The notes under the pieces: generated by a model
What the model was told of the DNA's origin: nothing
Seen by the model: only the letters and a program-made list of their open reading frames with translations
Databases searched by the model: none
Shown here: positions 47,785 to 58,768 of the stretch, piece by piece
Layout of the letters: every line of letters begins with the position of its first letter
How positions within the stretch are numbered: position 1 is the first letter of the stretch
Source: Datura wrightii
Lineage: Eukaryota > Streptophyta > Magnoliopsida > Solanales > Solanaceae
Assembly: GCA_035772735.1 (NCBI GenBank)
Contig: JASDFA010000018.1
Coordinates: 143,659,501 to 143,723,500, forward strand
Direction: 5' to 3'
Length of the DNA: 64,000 bases
Made by a program: the position numbers and the translations under genes

Positions 47785-49243
47785 TGTTAATGAGTTGGTA
47801 AATTGCCAACTCATTTGGATCTTAAGCATGAGTTATTACTTTGTTTAACACAATTTAGAAAGGTTGTATGCCTTTTCTCTTCTTTTGTGCATACATTTGA
47901 TTGAAACTAAGAAGATGAAAGAATTAAACTTAGATAGATCTTCTGGAGGAAAAGTAAGGACATGAGTGCCACAAGTTTGCATCTGCGTTTAGCAGGTTCC
48001 ATGTAGGAGAATTTTGGATGTTGCTGGAACCATACCTGCATGCAATAAGATGGTATCCATGGACCGCAGGTGCCAATGCAGGAGGCCTTGAAGGAGCATT
48101 ACTTGATCCTTTCAATGCAATTACGATCCGCACATCTACACCTACGAAACTCAGGTGTTGGCGTAAGTGACCCGCGTCACTTTTGAAGGGTAAAATTGTC
48201 TAGGGAGGAAAACAAGTACATATGAAGCTTCCAAGGGAATCTTTGAATATCTGTACAAGGAATATCTAGAGGAATTTTACCCTATTTGTAATATACCTGA
48301 CATTGCATTAAAGAGAGAGAATAATGTAGAGAGTGATAAAGATACTACATTTTTTTAATTTCTTCTTAATTCTCTTTGGGAAAAAACACCATTGTTGAAG
48401 GCTCAAAGGCTGAGAATTGATTTTATTTGCTGATGATGAATGGAATTGAGGAATTTTTCCTTGGTTTAACTTCTCTTTCTTTAATTGCGAGTTGCTAAAT
48501 TTCCTTCTAGGGGTGTGTGTGAATGATGGATGTTTAGATCTAAGTGGGTATTGACTAATTGATCTTAGATTTTAGAAGAAAAGAGAGATCTATTTATTTG
48601 TTCAAGTTTTATTATGATAATTAATGTTTGCAAACATTAATTGAGCTCTCTAAATTTGCTTTTTCACGAAAAAGGAAAGTGAAGTTGGGTAAGACTTCAA
48701 TTGTAGAGAATTGGAGTTTTTTATCTATTAGTTGGAGCTATGGTAGACTATATCCAATTCAAACTCCATTAAAGGGTTAGAGCTAGAAATAGTCTAAACT
48801 CTTACTTAAGCATTATTTGGTTGTTTAGTAGATTTTGGCTTTAGGGTTTGTGAAAACACAAAGTAGAAACACTCTTTTGGTTGAGAAACATAAAGTGTAG
48901 CTCAAAGAAAGTCTATCCATGCATTAATTGAATCTAAGGCTCTTAGACCATACCTATCAAATCTATACCCCATCAAATTCACACACCTAGTCTCCCGTCT
49001 TGATTGCAACAATCATTTTTCTCCTTGCTTTGAGTTATGTTTACATTTGAAGTTGTTCAACCTATTCCACAAAATTTATTTTTGATGTTTCGACATGATG
49101 CATGCTTGTATAAATTGATTTATGACCATTGGTGAATGTAACCACCAATCCTTGTGGATTCAACCCCAACAATTTGTTGGGTTACTTGTTTTGCGATGAC
49201 CGCGGCCACCTTCTTAACGGGAGAGTTGTTTTGGACATTATCA
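47785..49243 (+). repeat. LTR I, right copy
   Basis: From TGTTAATGAGTTGGTAAATT to GGACATTATCA, about 1459 bases. U3 carries motifs around CCGCAGGTGC / GCACCTGC at 47950-48170. The internal parts match 50205-50840 directly and 46675-47460 inversely. Confidence 0.6.
47789..47815. repeat. Perfect 10-bp hairpin at the junction of two LTRs
   Basis: AATGAGTTGG-TAAATTG-CCAACTCATT. It is the start of the right LTR I; the related fragment at 49555-49579 holds AGTTGGTA-AAA-TACCAACT at the same place. Confidence 0.75.
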
Positions 49244-49579
49244 TGCATGCAACGCAAGTCCAAGGTAGTCTTCTCTCGATTCATCTTTCGTGGTAAATTA
49301 CGGACCGCAGGTGCTAACTTGCGGCACAAAGGTTCATTGCTAGTGAACTTCCATATCTTATCGCGTGTCACCTGAGAAAGCAGGTGCTGACTGGTGGCAC
49401 ATATGCCAGTTGCCATTCCTCAGACAAATTGCTTTAATTTAAAATCCTCTATCATCTTTTCTTAAAAGAAATGCCTCCACTTAAGAGAATAAAGGCATAA
49501 AATCCTTCTAAATTGCATTAAAACGAGACAATAACTCATGCTTAAGAGCTAGATAAGTTGGTAAAATACCAACTCATCA
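49244..49579 (-). repeat. LTR I U3 fragment, inverted
   Basis: In minus orientation starts TGATGAGTTGGTATTTTACC, then CTTAAGCATGAGTTATT as in 47822-47838, and includes the GTGCCGCAAGTTAGCACCTG motif array. It adjoins the end of the right LTR directly. Confidence 0.55.
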
Positions 49580-50204
49580 CATTGTCTGTCTTAGAGTACA
49601 TTGATCAATTTTGATTAAGGCTTGTGCCATGTGAGGTGATGATTTCTTACGTTTTACATCTTATTTTATGAATTTCACTGCATGTTATTGAAGAGAAATA
49701 ATAAGTGTTTCTCTATCTAGAAGATGATAATAGGCTTTATTTGATTTGTCTTGTGAATATTAATCTGTTTAGATATTGTTATAACTAGTTAGCTCTTTGA
49801 GCGTATAGTCTTTCTTCTGTTAGCAGTATATTTGCCTTGATCCTTTTTGTTGGATCTCTTATTTTTGTACCTTTCTTACTTGAGCATTTTTGTGTAGACT
49901 GTGATATAATTGTTAAATTTGAATAAAAGAGATGGTCAAGTATAAATAGTGACCAAAGAGACTTACTTGGGATAAAAAGCCCTCGTAGAAAGAATATGAC
50001 GTGTAAAAAAATAAAATGCTTGAAGAAAATTCACTATGAATGTGTTCTTGATGATGAAAATAACTTGTGGAAATGATTGATGAAGTGAGAACTAAAAACA
50101 AAGTGAAGAAAATAATAGATGATAAGTCTAAAAATTGCAAAGTGCTTAAGAAAGTGTAAGTTACTACTATGTAGTATTCCTACCTATCCCCTAGACAACA
50201 TTAT
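49580..50204. other. Unclassified AT-rich stretch
   Basis: No gene or domain seen; short frames only. It may be 3' noncoding sequence of an Athila-type element. Confidence 0.35.
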
Positions 50205-50840
50205 GATTTGATAATTAATGGTTTCAAACATTAATTGAGCTCTCTAACTTTGCTTTTTTTTGAAAAATGGAAGTGAAGTTGGGTATTACTTCAATAGTAA
50301 GAAATTGGAGTTTTTTTATCTATGGATTGGAGCAAGAGATAGTCTATACCCAACTCAATATCCATTAAAGGATTAGAACAAGAAATAATCTAAACCCTTC
50401 CATAAGAATTGTTTGGTTGTTTTGTAGATTTTGACGTTGGGGTTTGAGAAAATCCAAAGTAGACACACTCTTTTGGTTGAGAAACTTAGAGTGTAGCTCA
50501 AAGCCAAGGCTACCCATGCAATAATTGAATCTAAGGCTCTTATTCAATACCTATAAAAACAATACCCTAGTAAATACATACCCAAAGTCTCTCATCTTGG
50601 TAGCAACAATCGTTTCTCCGCTTTCTTTGAGTTAAGTTTACATTTGAAGTTGTTCAACCTATTCCCCCAAATTTATTTTTTACGTTTAGATATGATGCAT
50701 GCTTGTGTGAATTGATTTACAACGTTTGGTAATTGAACCTCCAAACCTTGTGGATTCGACCCAAACTGTTTTCTGGGTTACTTGTTTTGTGATGATCGCA
50801 GCCACCTCCCTATTGGGAGAATTGTTTTGAATGTTATAGA
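50205..50840 (+). repeat. LTR I family, third copy (5' truncated)
   Basis: Begins abruptly with TTTGATAATTAATGGTTTCA, matching 48610 onward, and runs to the LTR end TTTTGAATGTTATAG. It is followed by a primer site and gag, so it is the end of a 5' LTR. Confidence 0.65.
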
Positions 50841-50842
50841 AA

Positions 50843-50861
50843 ATGACACCGTTGTTAGGGT
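50843..50861 (+). other. Primer-binding site, tRNA-Asp type (LTR I family)
   Basis: ATGACACCGTTGTTAGGG against TTGGCGCCGTTGCCGGGG. It places the LTR I family in the Athila-like group. Confidence 0.6.
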
Positions 50862-50962
50862 TTGGAATTTGATTGCATTTCGGATTTTGTTGATTCACAT
50901 TCATGTGCGTCTTATTTTCTTTTGTGTTGTTTTGTTGTTCTTATTGACTAAATAGGATAAAG

Positions 50963-51454
50963 ATGAGTCACGCTAGTGATGTTGGAAGTGTGGATAGATT
51001 TATAAATGTTGAGGATTAGCAGGTGGCTCATGATGTGGCTAGTGCTATTCGTTTACCTCCAATGGTAGGGAATGCAGTGTTCTATGTTACTAGCACAATG
51101 CTATATCTCATTCATATGAAAGGATTATTTGGTGGCCTTGCTAGCGAGGATGCCAACCGGCACCTAAGGAATTTCATTGTAATCTGCCAACCATCCAAAA
51201 TTTCAAACATCATCCAAGAGTCCATTTGACTAGGGTTGTTACCATTCTCTCTCACGAGAGATGCTACAACTTGGTTGGAGGAGCTAACTACAAGGTATAT
51301 TAAATCATGGAACAAGTTGATGGAGGCATTCTTTGATTGATTCTTCTCACTCTCAGGGATGCTATAATTGTGAGATGAAATCACGAACTTCTAGCAACTC
51401 ACGGGAGATCTAGTACACGAGGTGTGGCAAAGATTCAAAAAGAAAGTTGCAATA
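50963..51454 (+). pseudogene. Athila-type gag N-terminus (LTR I family element)
   Basis: ATG at 50963: MSHASDVGSVDRFINVED, stop, then IHMKGLFGGLASEDANRHLR, NFIVICQPSKIS, LLPFSLTRDATTWLEELTTR, DEITNF and VHEVWQRFKKKVA. These follow the retrotransposon gag domain of element G (GQFTGLPHEDLQQHLQNFLE, LFPFSLLGEAKRWL). Four stops. The gene is cut at 51455 by the LTR of element J. Confidence 0.8.
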
Positions 51455-53852
51455 TGTAACACCCCAAAATTTCCCAAGATTAAAACTAGGATTTGGAGTG
51501 TATTAAGCAGAAAAATATGCAATTTGTATCTTAGAATAACTCATCTAACAAGTCGTTGGTCACTCTAACGAGTCATTAGAGGTAGTCGCTAGAAGGGATT
51601 TAGGATCTAGTGTAATACCTCGAAAGTGCCTAAGAGTAGACTCAGGAGTTAAAAGTTAAACTGCTGAAACTGGAAAAATATCACAGAACGAGCGACATAA
51701 CGACTCATGGTATCAAACCACGGGTCTTTGTATGGAGTCATAGTAATTGGAAGTCCTGATGGTAGGGGAGACAATGGGCGATGCAACGACTCGTTGCTTG
51801 GAATAATGAGTCATTATTGGCAGTCGTAGGAAAGGATGGGCTTAGCAGTTGTAGATACCACAAGTCGTCCAACAACTCGTAGTGAGAAGTGATGACCCGT
51901 GGCAGTGCATGTAACAAATCAAGAGAAAGACTCGTTGGAAGCAACCACGAGTCTTGGTGATGCTCGTGGTAAGGAGGTTCAGTTTTGTGAAGGGGACAAG
52001 CAACAATCGACTCGACAATTTGTTGGACCAAAGGACGAGTCGTCCTATCTAGTCGTGGTTTCAATTTGGGATCAAGGCCTAGGCAGTGCATATGACGGGC
52101 CATACAACGAGTTGTCGTAGCTTCCAACGACTCGTTGGTATGCCCGTTAGATCGATCTAGGCATCTTTTCAAGGAAGTTTTTTAAGGGTATTTTCAACCT
52201 TTCTATGATCTAAGGCCCTAAACTACGTCCTTTTAGGTATTTTTTTGAGTATGTTAAGATAGGTTAAGCCACTTTTACTTAAGCCATTCCCATGCATGCA
52301 TACTGAGAGAAATTTTGGACAGATCAAGCTATTCCTCAAGCTTTTCCCAATCAATTCATCCTTGGGCATTCAAGAACTTGAGAATCTGATCTTACCCAGG
52401 TTTGTGAGGTTACAAATGGGTGTTTCTGCCCACACCCATGCCAATTCTCCATTAATTCATGAAAATCTATCAAAAATCCTATGGGGTTTTAATTCAGTTT
52501 TTGTGAAAATCTAATGATTTGCTAATGGGTCTTTATGATTTATGATTTACATTGTATTTTTATAGATTTGATCAGGTTTTACAATTCTTTTACTTACATA
52601 AATTATTGATTTTGGTTTCTACCAAATTAAGCCTAATTATGCATGATCTATGATGAATCAATTTATGATCTACTCTTTAATCTTTGATATTTACAACCCA
52701 GCATAAATTATGATTTGAAATATGGATTTGTTCAATTACCCATCATGATTTGAGGATTTACAAGTTATATGTATGATGTACAAGCATGTATGAACCCTAT
52801 TATTTATAAATCATGTTTTGGCCTACTCACAGGCCTTGATTCGTGGCTAGTTCATGTATTTACAAGAATGCTTATGATTATAATGATTTAACTAGCCCAT
52901 GAACTCATACATGTTATATTATGAGCACTATATATGTTTTGGAGGTGGTATCGAACACCGAGTAGGTTCAGGGCCCAGGTTCTGCCCCGAATCTCATAAA
53001 CTACGTGTCACTATAGGTTGTTGGGACCTCCCTTGTAACTATCCCCAGCCCAGTTGGCCCTTTTTATGTGATCACACTTTTCCTGATTCTACCCTTGGCA
53101 AGGTACGAACACCCTTTCGACTAGGGTCAAAATTCAGACTTCATGTGTGCTTATATGGAGTATGTCGGGTAATAGAAGTCTCCCACTGTTTCTTATGATT
53201 AATGCATGATTATTATTATGTATTTTGGCCCAAGTCATGTTAAGTAAAGATTTTCTCCTATGATTGTGATTACGTTTGTATTACAAATGTTTTGAAAACT
53301 TTGAGCCTTATGTTATGTTACGATGTTTACGATATGAGCATGATATCCTACTCTTATGATCATTTATGTGCTTTTATATATTTTAAATGTCCTTTTTACT
53401 TACCTTGCATATTTGGTACATTCCAAGTATTGACCGCATATTTTTTATACTGTATCGTCTTATGATACAGGTTTTGGCTCTCAAGTTCGTCCTCATAACT
53501 AGACTCCCTTCAGAGTGTACTTTAATCTTACTGGTGAGTCCTCATGCTCCAAAGGCCATTTGATAGATACTCATTCTACTTTGTGTTTCGGTACTTGCCA
53601 GGTTAGTTGGGGGTGTTGTCTCGTCAACCCATCGTATGTAGTAGAGGCTTTCAGACAGTGTGTAGTACTCAGCCTGTGTATTTTGTATGTCATGATATGT
53701 TATGTCACATTTACGTTGCCGCTATGTTTTTATATTTAGTCTTCAGCTTAATGAGAGTGAAGTTAGCTATGCTTATGCCATGGGTCGACTTGGGGCCTCT
53801 TGTGGTTCCTTGTCCCATGTTTACGATCCGGGTTTACTCTTGGGTTGTGAAA
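51455..53852 (+). repeat. 5' LTR of element J
   Basis: From TGTAACACCCCAAAATTTCC to CTTGGGTTGTGAAA, 2398 bases. It carries CAACGACTCGTTG-type inverted motifs at 51540-52140. GGTGGTATCGAACACCGAGT and GACCGCATA blocks align with the other Tekay LTRs. The last bases are altered from the expected ATGACA. Confidence 0.8.
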
Positions 53853-53855
53853 AAC

Positions 53856-53868
53856 TTGGTATTAGAGT
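53856..53868 (+). other. Primer-binding site of element J
   Basis: TTGGTATTAGAGT, two transitions away from TTGGTATCAGAGC. Confidence 0.75.
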
Positions 53869-54060
53869 AATAGGTTTTGAAGTGTCCTAGGGTGTCTGAA
53901 AGCCGCGTTAAATAAAGTCTTTTTCATGAGTGTGAAGCATGTCACACTTATGACGAAGAGGCTACGTGATGTTTAGGAAATGTTCCCTTCTTTCATGAAC
54001 TATGTCGTGCAGTGAAAGTCCTTTATCCTTCTAATTCATGTTGTTTGCATTTGCAGAATC

Positions 54061-54225
54061 ATGCCTCCATGCTGAGTGAATGTCAAAAGAAATTGTAATG
54101 GAAATGATCATGAGGGTGCCAACGGTGATGGGCATCAACCATCCCCACTTGTTCATGATAAGCACGCACCAGAGCCAGCTGCCCACGCTAAGTTTAGGGC
54201 AGCGATTCAGATGTTGGCACAGGCT
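54061..54225 (+). pseudogene. gag start of element J, interrupted
   Basis: MPPC then TGA, VNVKRNCNGNDHEGANGDGH, PEPAAHAKFRAAIQMLAQA. It aligns with the gag start of element F (AAHAEFRAAIQMFE). Element G is inserted right after the codons for AQA. Confidence 0.85.
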
Positions 54226-55132
54226 TGTTCGGTGCGTAGTATGGGTATTATAAAACCGACACGAAAGTGCACGTGGTCGAACAAGTAGTAAGTGGCTTTA
54301 GTAAGCCAAGTATCGACCCCACAGAGACTTGGGATAAGTGCAATTTGCTCAAGTATACTATATTTTTACTTCTAAATATGCTGACAACTAAATAACCAAA
54401 AATTGAATAATTTGTTTTATAAATTTTATACTAAACTACAAACAATTATCTACTTTGAATTTGGACTATGGATAAAAGCATGCCGAGGTTAAAGAACATG
54501 CAATGAAACTGATTATCATCATAAATTGGTTAATCTTTTCTTCCAGTTGCTAGCCAAGAACAATTGCCAAGAGATTAAAACTCTCGTATTTAATCTCATT
54601 TAAGAATCATGAACCATCCGTCTACATTTCTGTGATCAAATGCAATTCATATTCTAGCCATACAATTCCGGTTCCTAAATTGACTAATACAGCTTTCAAG
54701 TATATTTCTATCAGGAAAGCACATCAAAACTCAATTTTCCCAAATCAAGTAAAGAACAATATCCTATTAATTCACAACTTTCCAATTTCGTGCTCTCTCG
54801 AGTGTAATCGGACTTTTTAGATGTACATTAATGTAGGCCACACAACAATGTAGTAAGAACAAGAATTAATAGAACAACATGGAAGAAAAAGATGAAAAAC
54901 CATATAATCAATAATCAAAATTCATCACAAGTGTTCATAACCTCAGCAAGGAAGGGAATTAGCCACTCATGTGTGGATTAATCATCCTAAAACAGGTGTT
55001 AATCATACAAACAATTGAATTAGAGAAGAAAGAAAGAGAGAAAAAACCCTGAACCTTTCGTCCCTCAACTACCTGTAACCCACGTCCTTGCTCCACCAAG
55101 TCTGAATTATGAAAAATACACTTAAGTGTTCT

Positions 55133-55139
55133 ATTTATA
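55133..55139 (-). promoter_or_regulatory. TATA box, LTR of element G
   Basis: TATAAAT in minus orientation (context CTAGTATAAATAGAAC). Confidence 0.6.
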
Positions 55140-55171
55140 CTAGTGGGAATTTTTCCCGGAATAATGAGCAA

Positions 55172-55213
55172 CGTGTCACGGAGTGCATCGCGGAGCACTG
55201 CCTCCGTGACACG
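55172..55213. repeat. 12-bp hairpin in U3 of element G
   Basis: CGTGTCACGGAG, 18-base loop with GCATCGCGG, then CTCCGTGACACG. A mutated partner is at 63588-63629 in the other LTR (one mismatch), and two more lie in the internal region. Confidence 0.85.
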
Positions 55214-55647
55214 CCGTGAACGCGGACCCTTACTGGAACTGGGGTCCGGGAAATCAAACACCAACATGGCACGGCGTGCAACGCGGAGGCTAGCCACCGT
55301 GCCACGGAGCAGACGCGAACCTCCAATGGAAATTGGTGAATTTTCACCCTCCAGGCAGAATGCCTCCGCGATGGCAGCATGACACGGCTCCACCGCGGAG
55401 CCCCTTTAATTTGTGCAGTCCAATGCCTTTTTCCTTGCTCGATTCCAAGTCCAACTCCGATATCATCCAACATGCATTTTAGCTCCTCGAAATCACATTT
55501 TACCTACAAAACAATGTTAATCATGTTGGTTAGTATAAATTCACATTTTATTACCAATTACATGAAAACGTATACGCATTGCTAGATAAACAAGGCGAAA
55601 ATGGTACTTTTGTGTATCACTTGGGCATATAAATCTGCCCATGATCA

Positions 55648-55664
55648 CTTACCCCACACTTAAA
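55648..55664 (-). other. Polypurine tract of element G
   Basis: TTTAAGTGTGGGGTAAG in element orientation, directly before the LTR start TGATCATGGGC. The core TAAGTGTGGGGT recurs at 57454-57470 and, less exactly, at 58838-58851. Confidence 0.75.
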
Positions 55665-57535
55665 TCCTTGTTCGTCCTCGAACAACAAACATACAATTCA
55701 TGCAATTTACATCCCAACCTTAGCTACTATGGTGCGACAATTTAAGCTACGGTCATACCGATCATTCAATATTGCAAATCATCAAGAAAACATGCATGGT
55801 CTTAACAATGCAATGACCTTCAATACATTAAGACTTCCTAGACTTTAAGAATCGACTCTCGATATCGGCAAACTCATGCAAATCAGATAATCGAGATATC
55901 CGACACGAAAATCAGTCTTTCCTCAAGCATGTGCCCTCACAACTCAAGAGAATCTTCCCCTTTTTGCTCATGTTACACACACATTCAAGTAGGGGCATGT
56001 AAAAACAATTTCACTCTCTCTCCCAAAAGAATTCACATGCATCATGTCATGACCCATAAGCTTGCCCTTAGTGTATTACTCCACTAATATAAAGAAATGC
56101 AATGTAAGATCACGTAGGACTTTAATGGGTTGTAATGGAAGCTATGGAACTAGTATATATTGAATTAGCCAATAATAGCCACTAGCATCCGTAAGCGCCT
56201 TTGCAACACATTCCCATCAACTCATGGACATTGTTTCTCTTTTTTCTTTTTTTCATCATACCCTTCTTGATGATTTACTTTAGTATGGCCCATTTCATTC
56301 AGCACACTTGACACAATAACAAAGGTTATTCATGCACCTTCATTATCGTTTATTTATAACCAGTGCACCTTCAACCTTTTATTTTCTTCCCTCACTCTGC
56401 TTTTCTTTTTCTTTTCACCATTCTCACTCTTTGACACTTTGGGAAAATTATTTTCTCTTCTTAAGCTCTTAAGAGTTTTGTATAGACTTTACGGCTAATG
56501 AAAAGAGAGAATTAAGCTCGATTTATACTTTTTGGACAAAAGAAAGAAATAATCGGCTAAAGGCTCAACGGGCTGACTAGGGTATACAATCACAGAAAGG
56601 GGGAGTATGACAAGACAAAAAAATAGAAACTCTCGGGTAAAACAAAGAAATGCCTACATCCTTTCCTACAATACACCTCCTTCATTTCGTTTTGTACACA
56701 CACCAGGCAAGTTCTAGACACTTCACAATAGCATGGAATAACAATACCTCACTTCACACTTTATGCACATGCTCGATTAAAGATGCATTCACAGAGTCTT
56801 CAATCAGCTAATTACATGAATTCAAACATTAAGCCTCAATCACACCGAATCGAACTCTACAACCTAGGTATCTCAACATATTTACAAGATTGCATGCTTT
56901 CATATGAATCACCTTTGCATTTTGAATACCAACACAACACGCAACCACAAATTCATAACCATATAGTAACTACAGGTTCCGGGATGCAATCCACCAAAGA
57001 AAAACAAAAAATAATTGGAGAAAAAAACTACTCCTACCGACTACACTTCCCTTAAGACGGTAGTCATCCATCCATCATAGGGAACGGTCACTAACTAAGA
57101 CGTCGGTTCAATGGGACCCTTCTCGGTAAAAGAACCGAAAACAAACGCCGAGAAACCCAAAATTAAAAAATTGAAAAATTTTGCAAAACATCGATCATTT
57201 CGATAGCAAAAGAAAAATTTATGTACAAAATATTTTCACAAAATTTTAAAAATATCGATCATTTCGATAAGCCAAAAATATTTACAAAAAAATTTTACCG
57301 AATCAGCTGGCAACATTCCACAACACACATCAATTCTACAAATATGTACAGATACAGAACAATTTAAAAATTCACAAACATAGGGAAGCATAACATACAA
57401 AAATACAGAGGAAAACATACAAGCAAACCAGCCCAGCCCAGCACCTAACTACTCCCACCCCACACTTAAACCGAACACTGTCCCCAGTGTTCACAAAAAT
57501 TAAATAGCACAAAATCGGGTGGTGGAACTCCCTGA
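55665..57535 (-). other. 3' noncoding region of element G
   Basis: No gene. A pyrimidine-rich tract on + at 56225-56470 (purine-rich in element orientation) parallels elements 1 and E. A polypurine-tract copy at 57454-57470 directly follows the ORF, next to GAACACTG-GGGA-CAGTGTTC (57474-57493), a perfect 8-bp hairpin. Confidence 0.6.
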
Positions 57536-58768
57536 TCAGTCAAAGTATGCCACTTCTTCATCATGTGCTGTTGCCTTATCTCCCATGTCTGAGTCGCCTC
57601 CGTCGTCGTCATCAGACTCCACATCGGAGTCCTCCCGACGTGTCTCCTCGTTCGTGGGGACATCATCGTCTGTGGACTCTACAAAGGCTGGCCCCACTCG
57701 GCATAGAGCCCTAGTGTTTTCGCCAAATGGGTAATCTAGCTCGAGCTGCCATAGCTCCTCCTCTGTGGCTGGTCTCCCACCGATCCTTAGCTGGAGCATT
57801 TGCATCCCATACATCCGCGCCATGTACTGGTCATCACGAGCATGTCGCTCGCCAAGTGTCAGCACTGGCCCATGGGTGGTGTCGGGAGCCTTAGTTTTGG
57901 TCACATCCAAGGCCCGCCGCTCCAACTGTGGGATATAATCCAAAGCCTCGTCGTCGACGTCGAGGCCCCGGAGAAAGGTGGTGAGTAGTCCACCGAAACC
58001 ATACCTGTGGCCCTGGTGCAATCGGGCTCTCTTCATGGCGGATATGATGACCGCCCCGACATTAATCTCCAGCCCTTTCATCAGGGCGTACACCAGGCAA
58101 ACACGGTCCCGGGTCACATCAGTCATGTGTACCCCCGGGATTAGGCACGAGCAGACTATCTTCAGCCAGATTCGGGCTTCCCTGTTCATCCGAGAATATG
58201 GAAGAGTCTGGTGGTAGCCCCTTTCCTTGTTCCTGCTCCATCTAGCTGTAGATCGAGCCCCACACAGTGTGCGTCTGATGTCAGCATACGGTGGGGTAAT
58301 GTTCAGTTGTCTAAGGACGTGGGCGTCTGTGTCCCGCGCTCCTATGATTGCATTGAGCTGGTGGGGTTCCAGAGTGACTATCTGCCCTCTGATCTTGATG
58401 GTGTGGCTTCTGATTGACGGGTTCCAATTAGCATAGAACTCCCGGACCAGGTGCAGGTTGCATTCTTTGGGCTCCTGAAATATGAAACCGAGCCTAGCTG
58501 CCTCGATCTGGTGAACCATTCTGGGGAACTCCTGTGCTAATGGCTCCCATGCTATATGCTCCTCGGGGAAATATTTGTTCTCCTTGTGCTTGGCATACCA
58601 CTTTTTCCCCTCGTCAGTCACCCATCTTGTTCCGTATTGGTGGCGCTGGCCGCGTGGAACTGCTGGTGCAGCTGGGACTGCTGTGCCCAGTCTGAGTCTT
58701 TTCCTTCCGGTGCCTGAAGTTGATGCACCCTTCCCTTTATCTTGCCTGCTTGCTATTTTGCCTGTCAA
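57536..58768 (-). CDS. Putative plant transposon protein, 410 codons, intact
   Basis: The longest uninterrupted gene-like frame besides gag-protease. The basic N-terminus (KGKGASTSGTGRKRLRLG) could be a nuclear signal. The core includes KKWYAKHKENKYFPEEHIAW, FIFQEPKECNLHLVREFYAN, PHQLNAIIGARD, ARIWLKIVCSCLIPGVHM, DRVCLVYALMKGLEINVGAV and FLRGLDVDD; the C-terminus is acidic (DSDVESDDDDGGDSDMGDK). I recognise it as the class annotated as putative plant transposon protein, often next to Athila-type gag; its role is unknown. The frame opens with TTG, a stop lies eight codons upstream and the first ATG is at about codon 84, so the start may depend on splicing (acceptor-like CAG at 58762). Confidence 0.75.
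   Translation of the reverse strand: MTGKIASRQDKGKGASTSGTGRKRLRLGTAVPAAPAVPRGQRHQYGTRWVTDEGKKWYAKHKENKYFPEEHIAWEPLAQEFPRMVHQIEAARLGFIFQEPKECNLHLVREFYANWNPSIRSHTIKIRGQIVTLEPHQLNAIIGARDTDAHVLRQLNITPPYADIRRTLCGARSTARWSRNKERGYHQTLPYSRMNREARIWLKIVCSCLIPGVHMTDVTRDRVCLVYALMKGLEINVGAVIISAMKRARLHQGHRYGFGGLLTTFLRGLDVDDEALDYIPQLERRALDVTKTKAPDTTHGPVLTLGERHARDDQYMARMYGMQMLQLRIGGRPATEEELWQLELDYPFGENTRALCRVGPAFVESTDDDVPTNEETRREDSDVESDDDDGGDSDMGDKATAHDEEVAYFD

Larger units (their letters stand above)
51455..54225 (+). mobile_element. Element J: 5' end of a Tekay/Del element
   Basis: 5' LTR, tRNA-iMet-type primer site, leader and the first 55 codons of gag on +; then element G is inserted at 54226. The rest lies beyond the window, if it persists. 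J itself interrupts the gag of the LTR I family element. Confidence 0.85.
54226..55647 (-). repeat. 3' LTR of element G
   Basis: In + coordinates TGTTCGGTGCGTAG to GCCCATGATCA, 1422 bases with TG...CA ends; direct partner of 62642-64000. The TATA box reads ATTTATA on + at 55133-55139 and the hairpin array lies at 55170-55400, upstream of it in element orientation. Confidence 0.9.

Noticed and set aside
51738..52172. 144-codon minus frame
   Set aside because: It covers the ACGACTCGT motif array of the J LTR; no domain and wrong context.
54959..55473. Open frames of 112-144 codons on both strands in the LTR of G, and their copies at 63375-63881
   Set aside because: They lie in U3 across the hairpin array and the TATA region; symmetrical openness comes from the inverted repeats.
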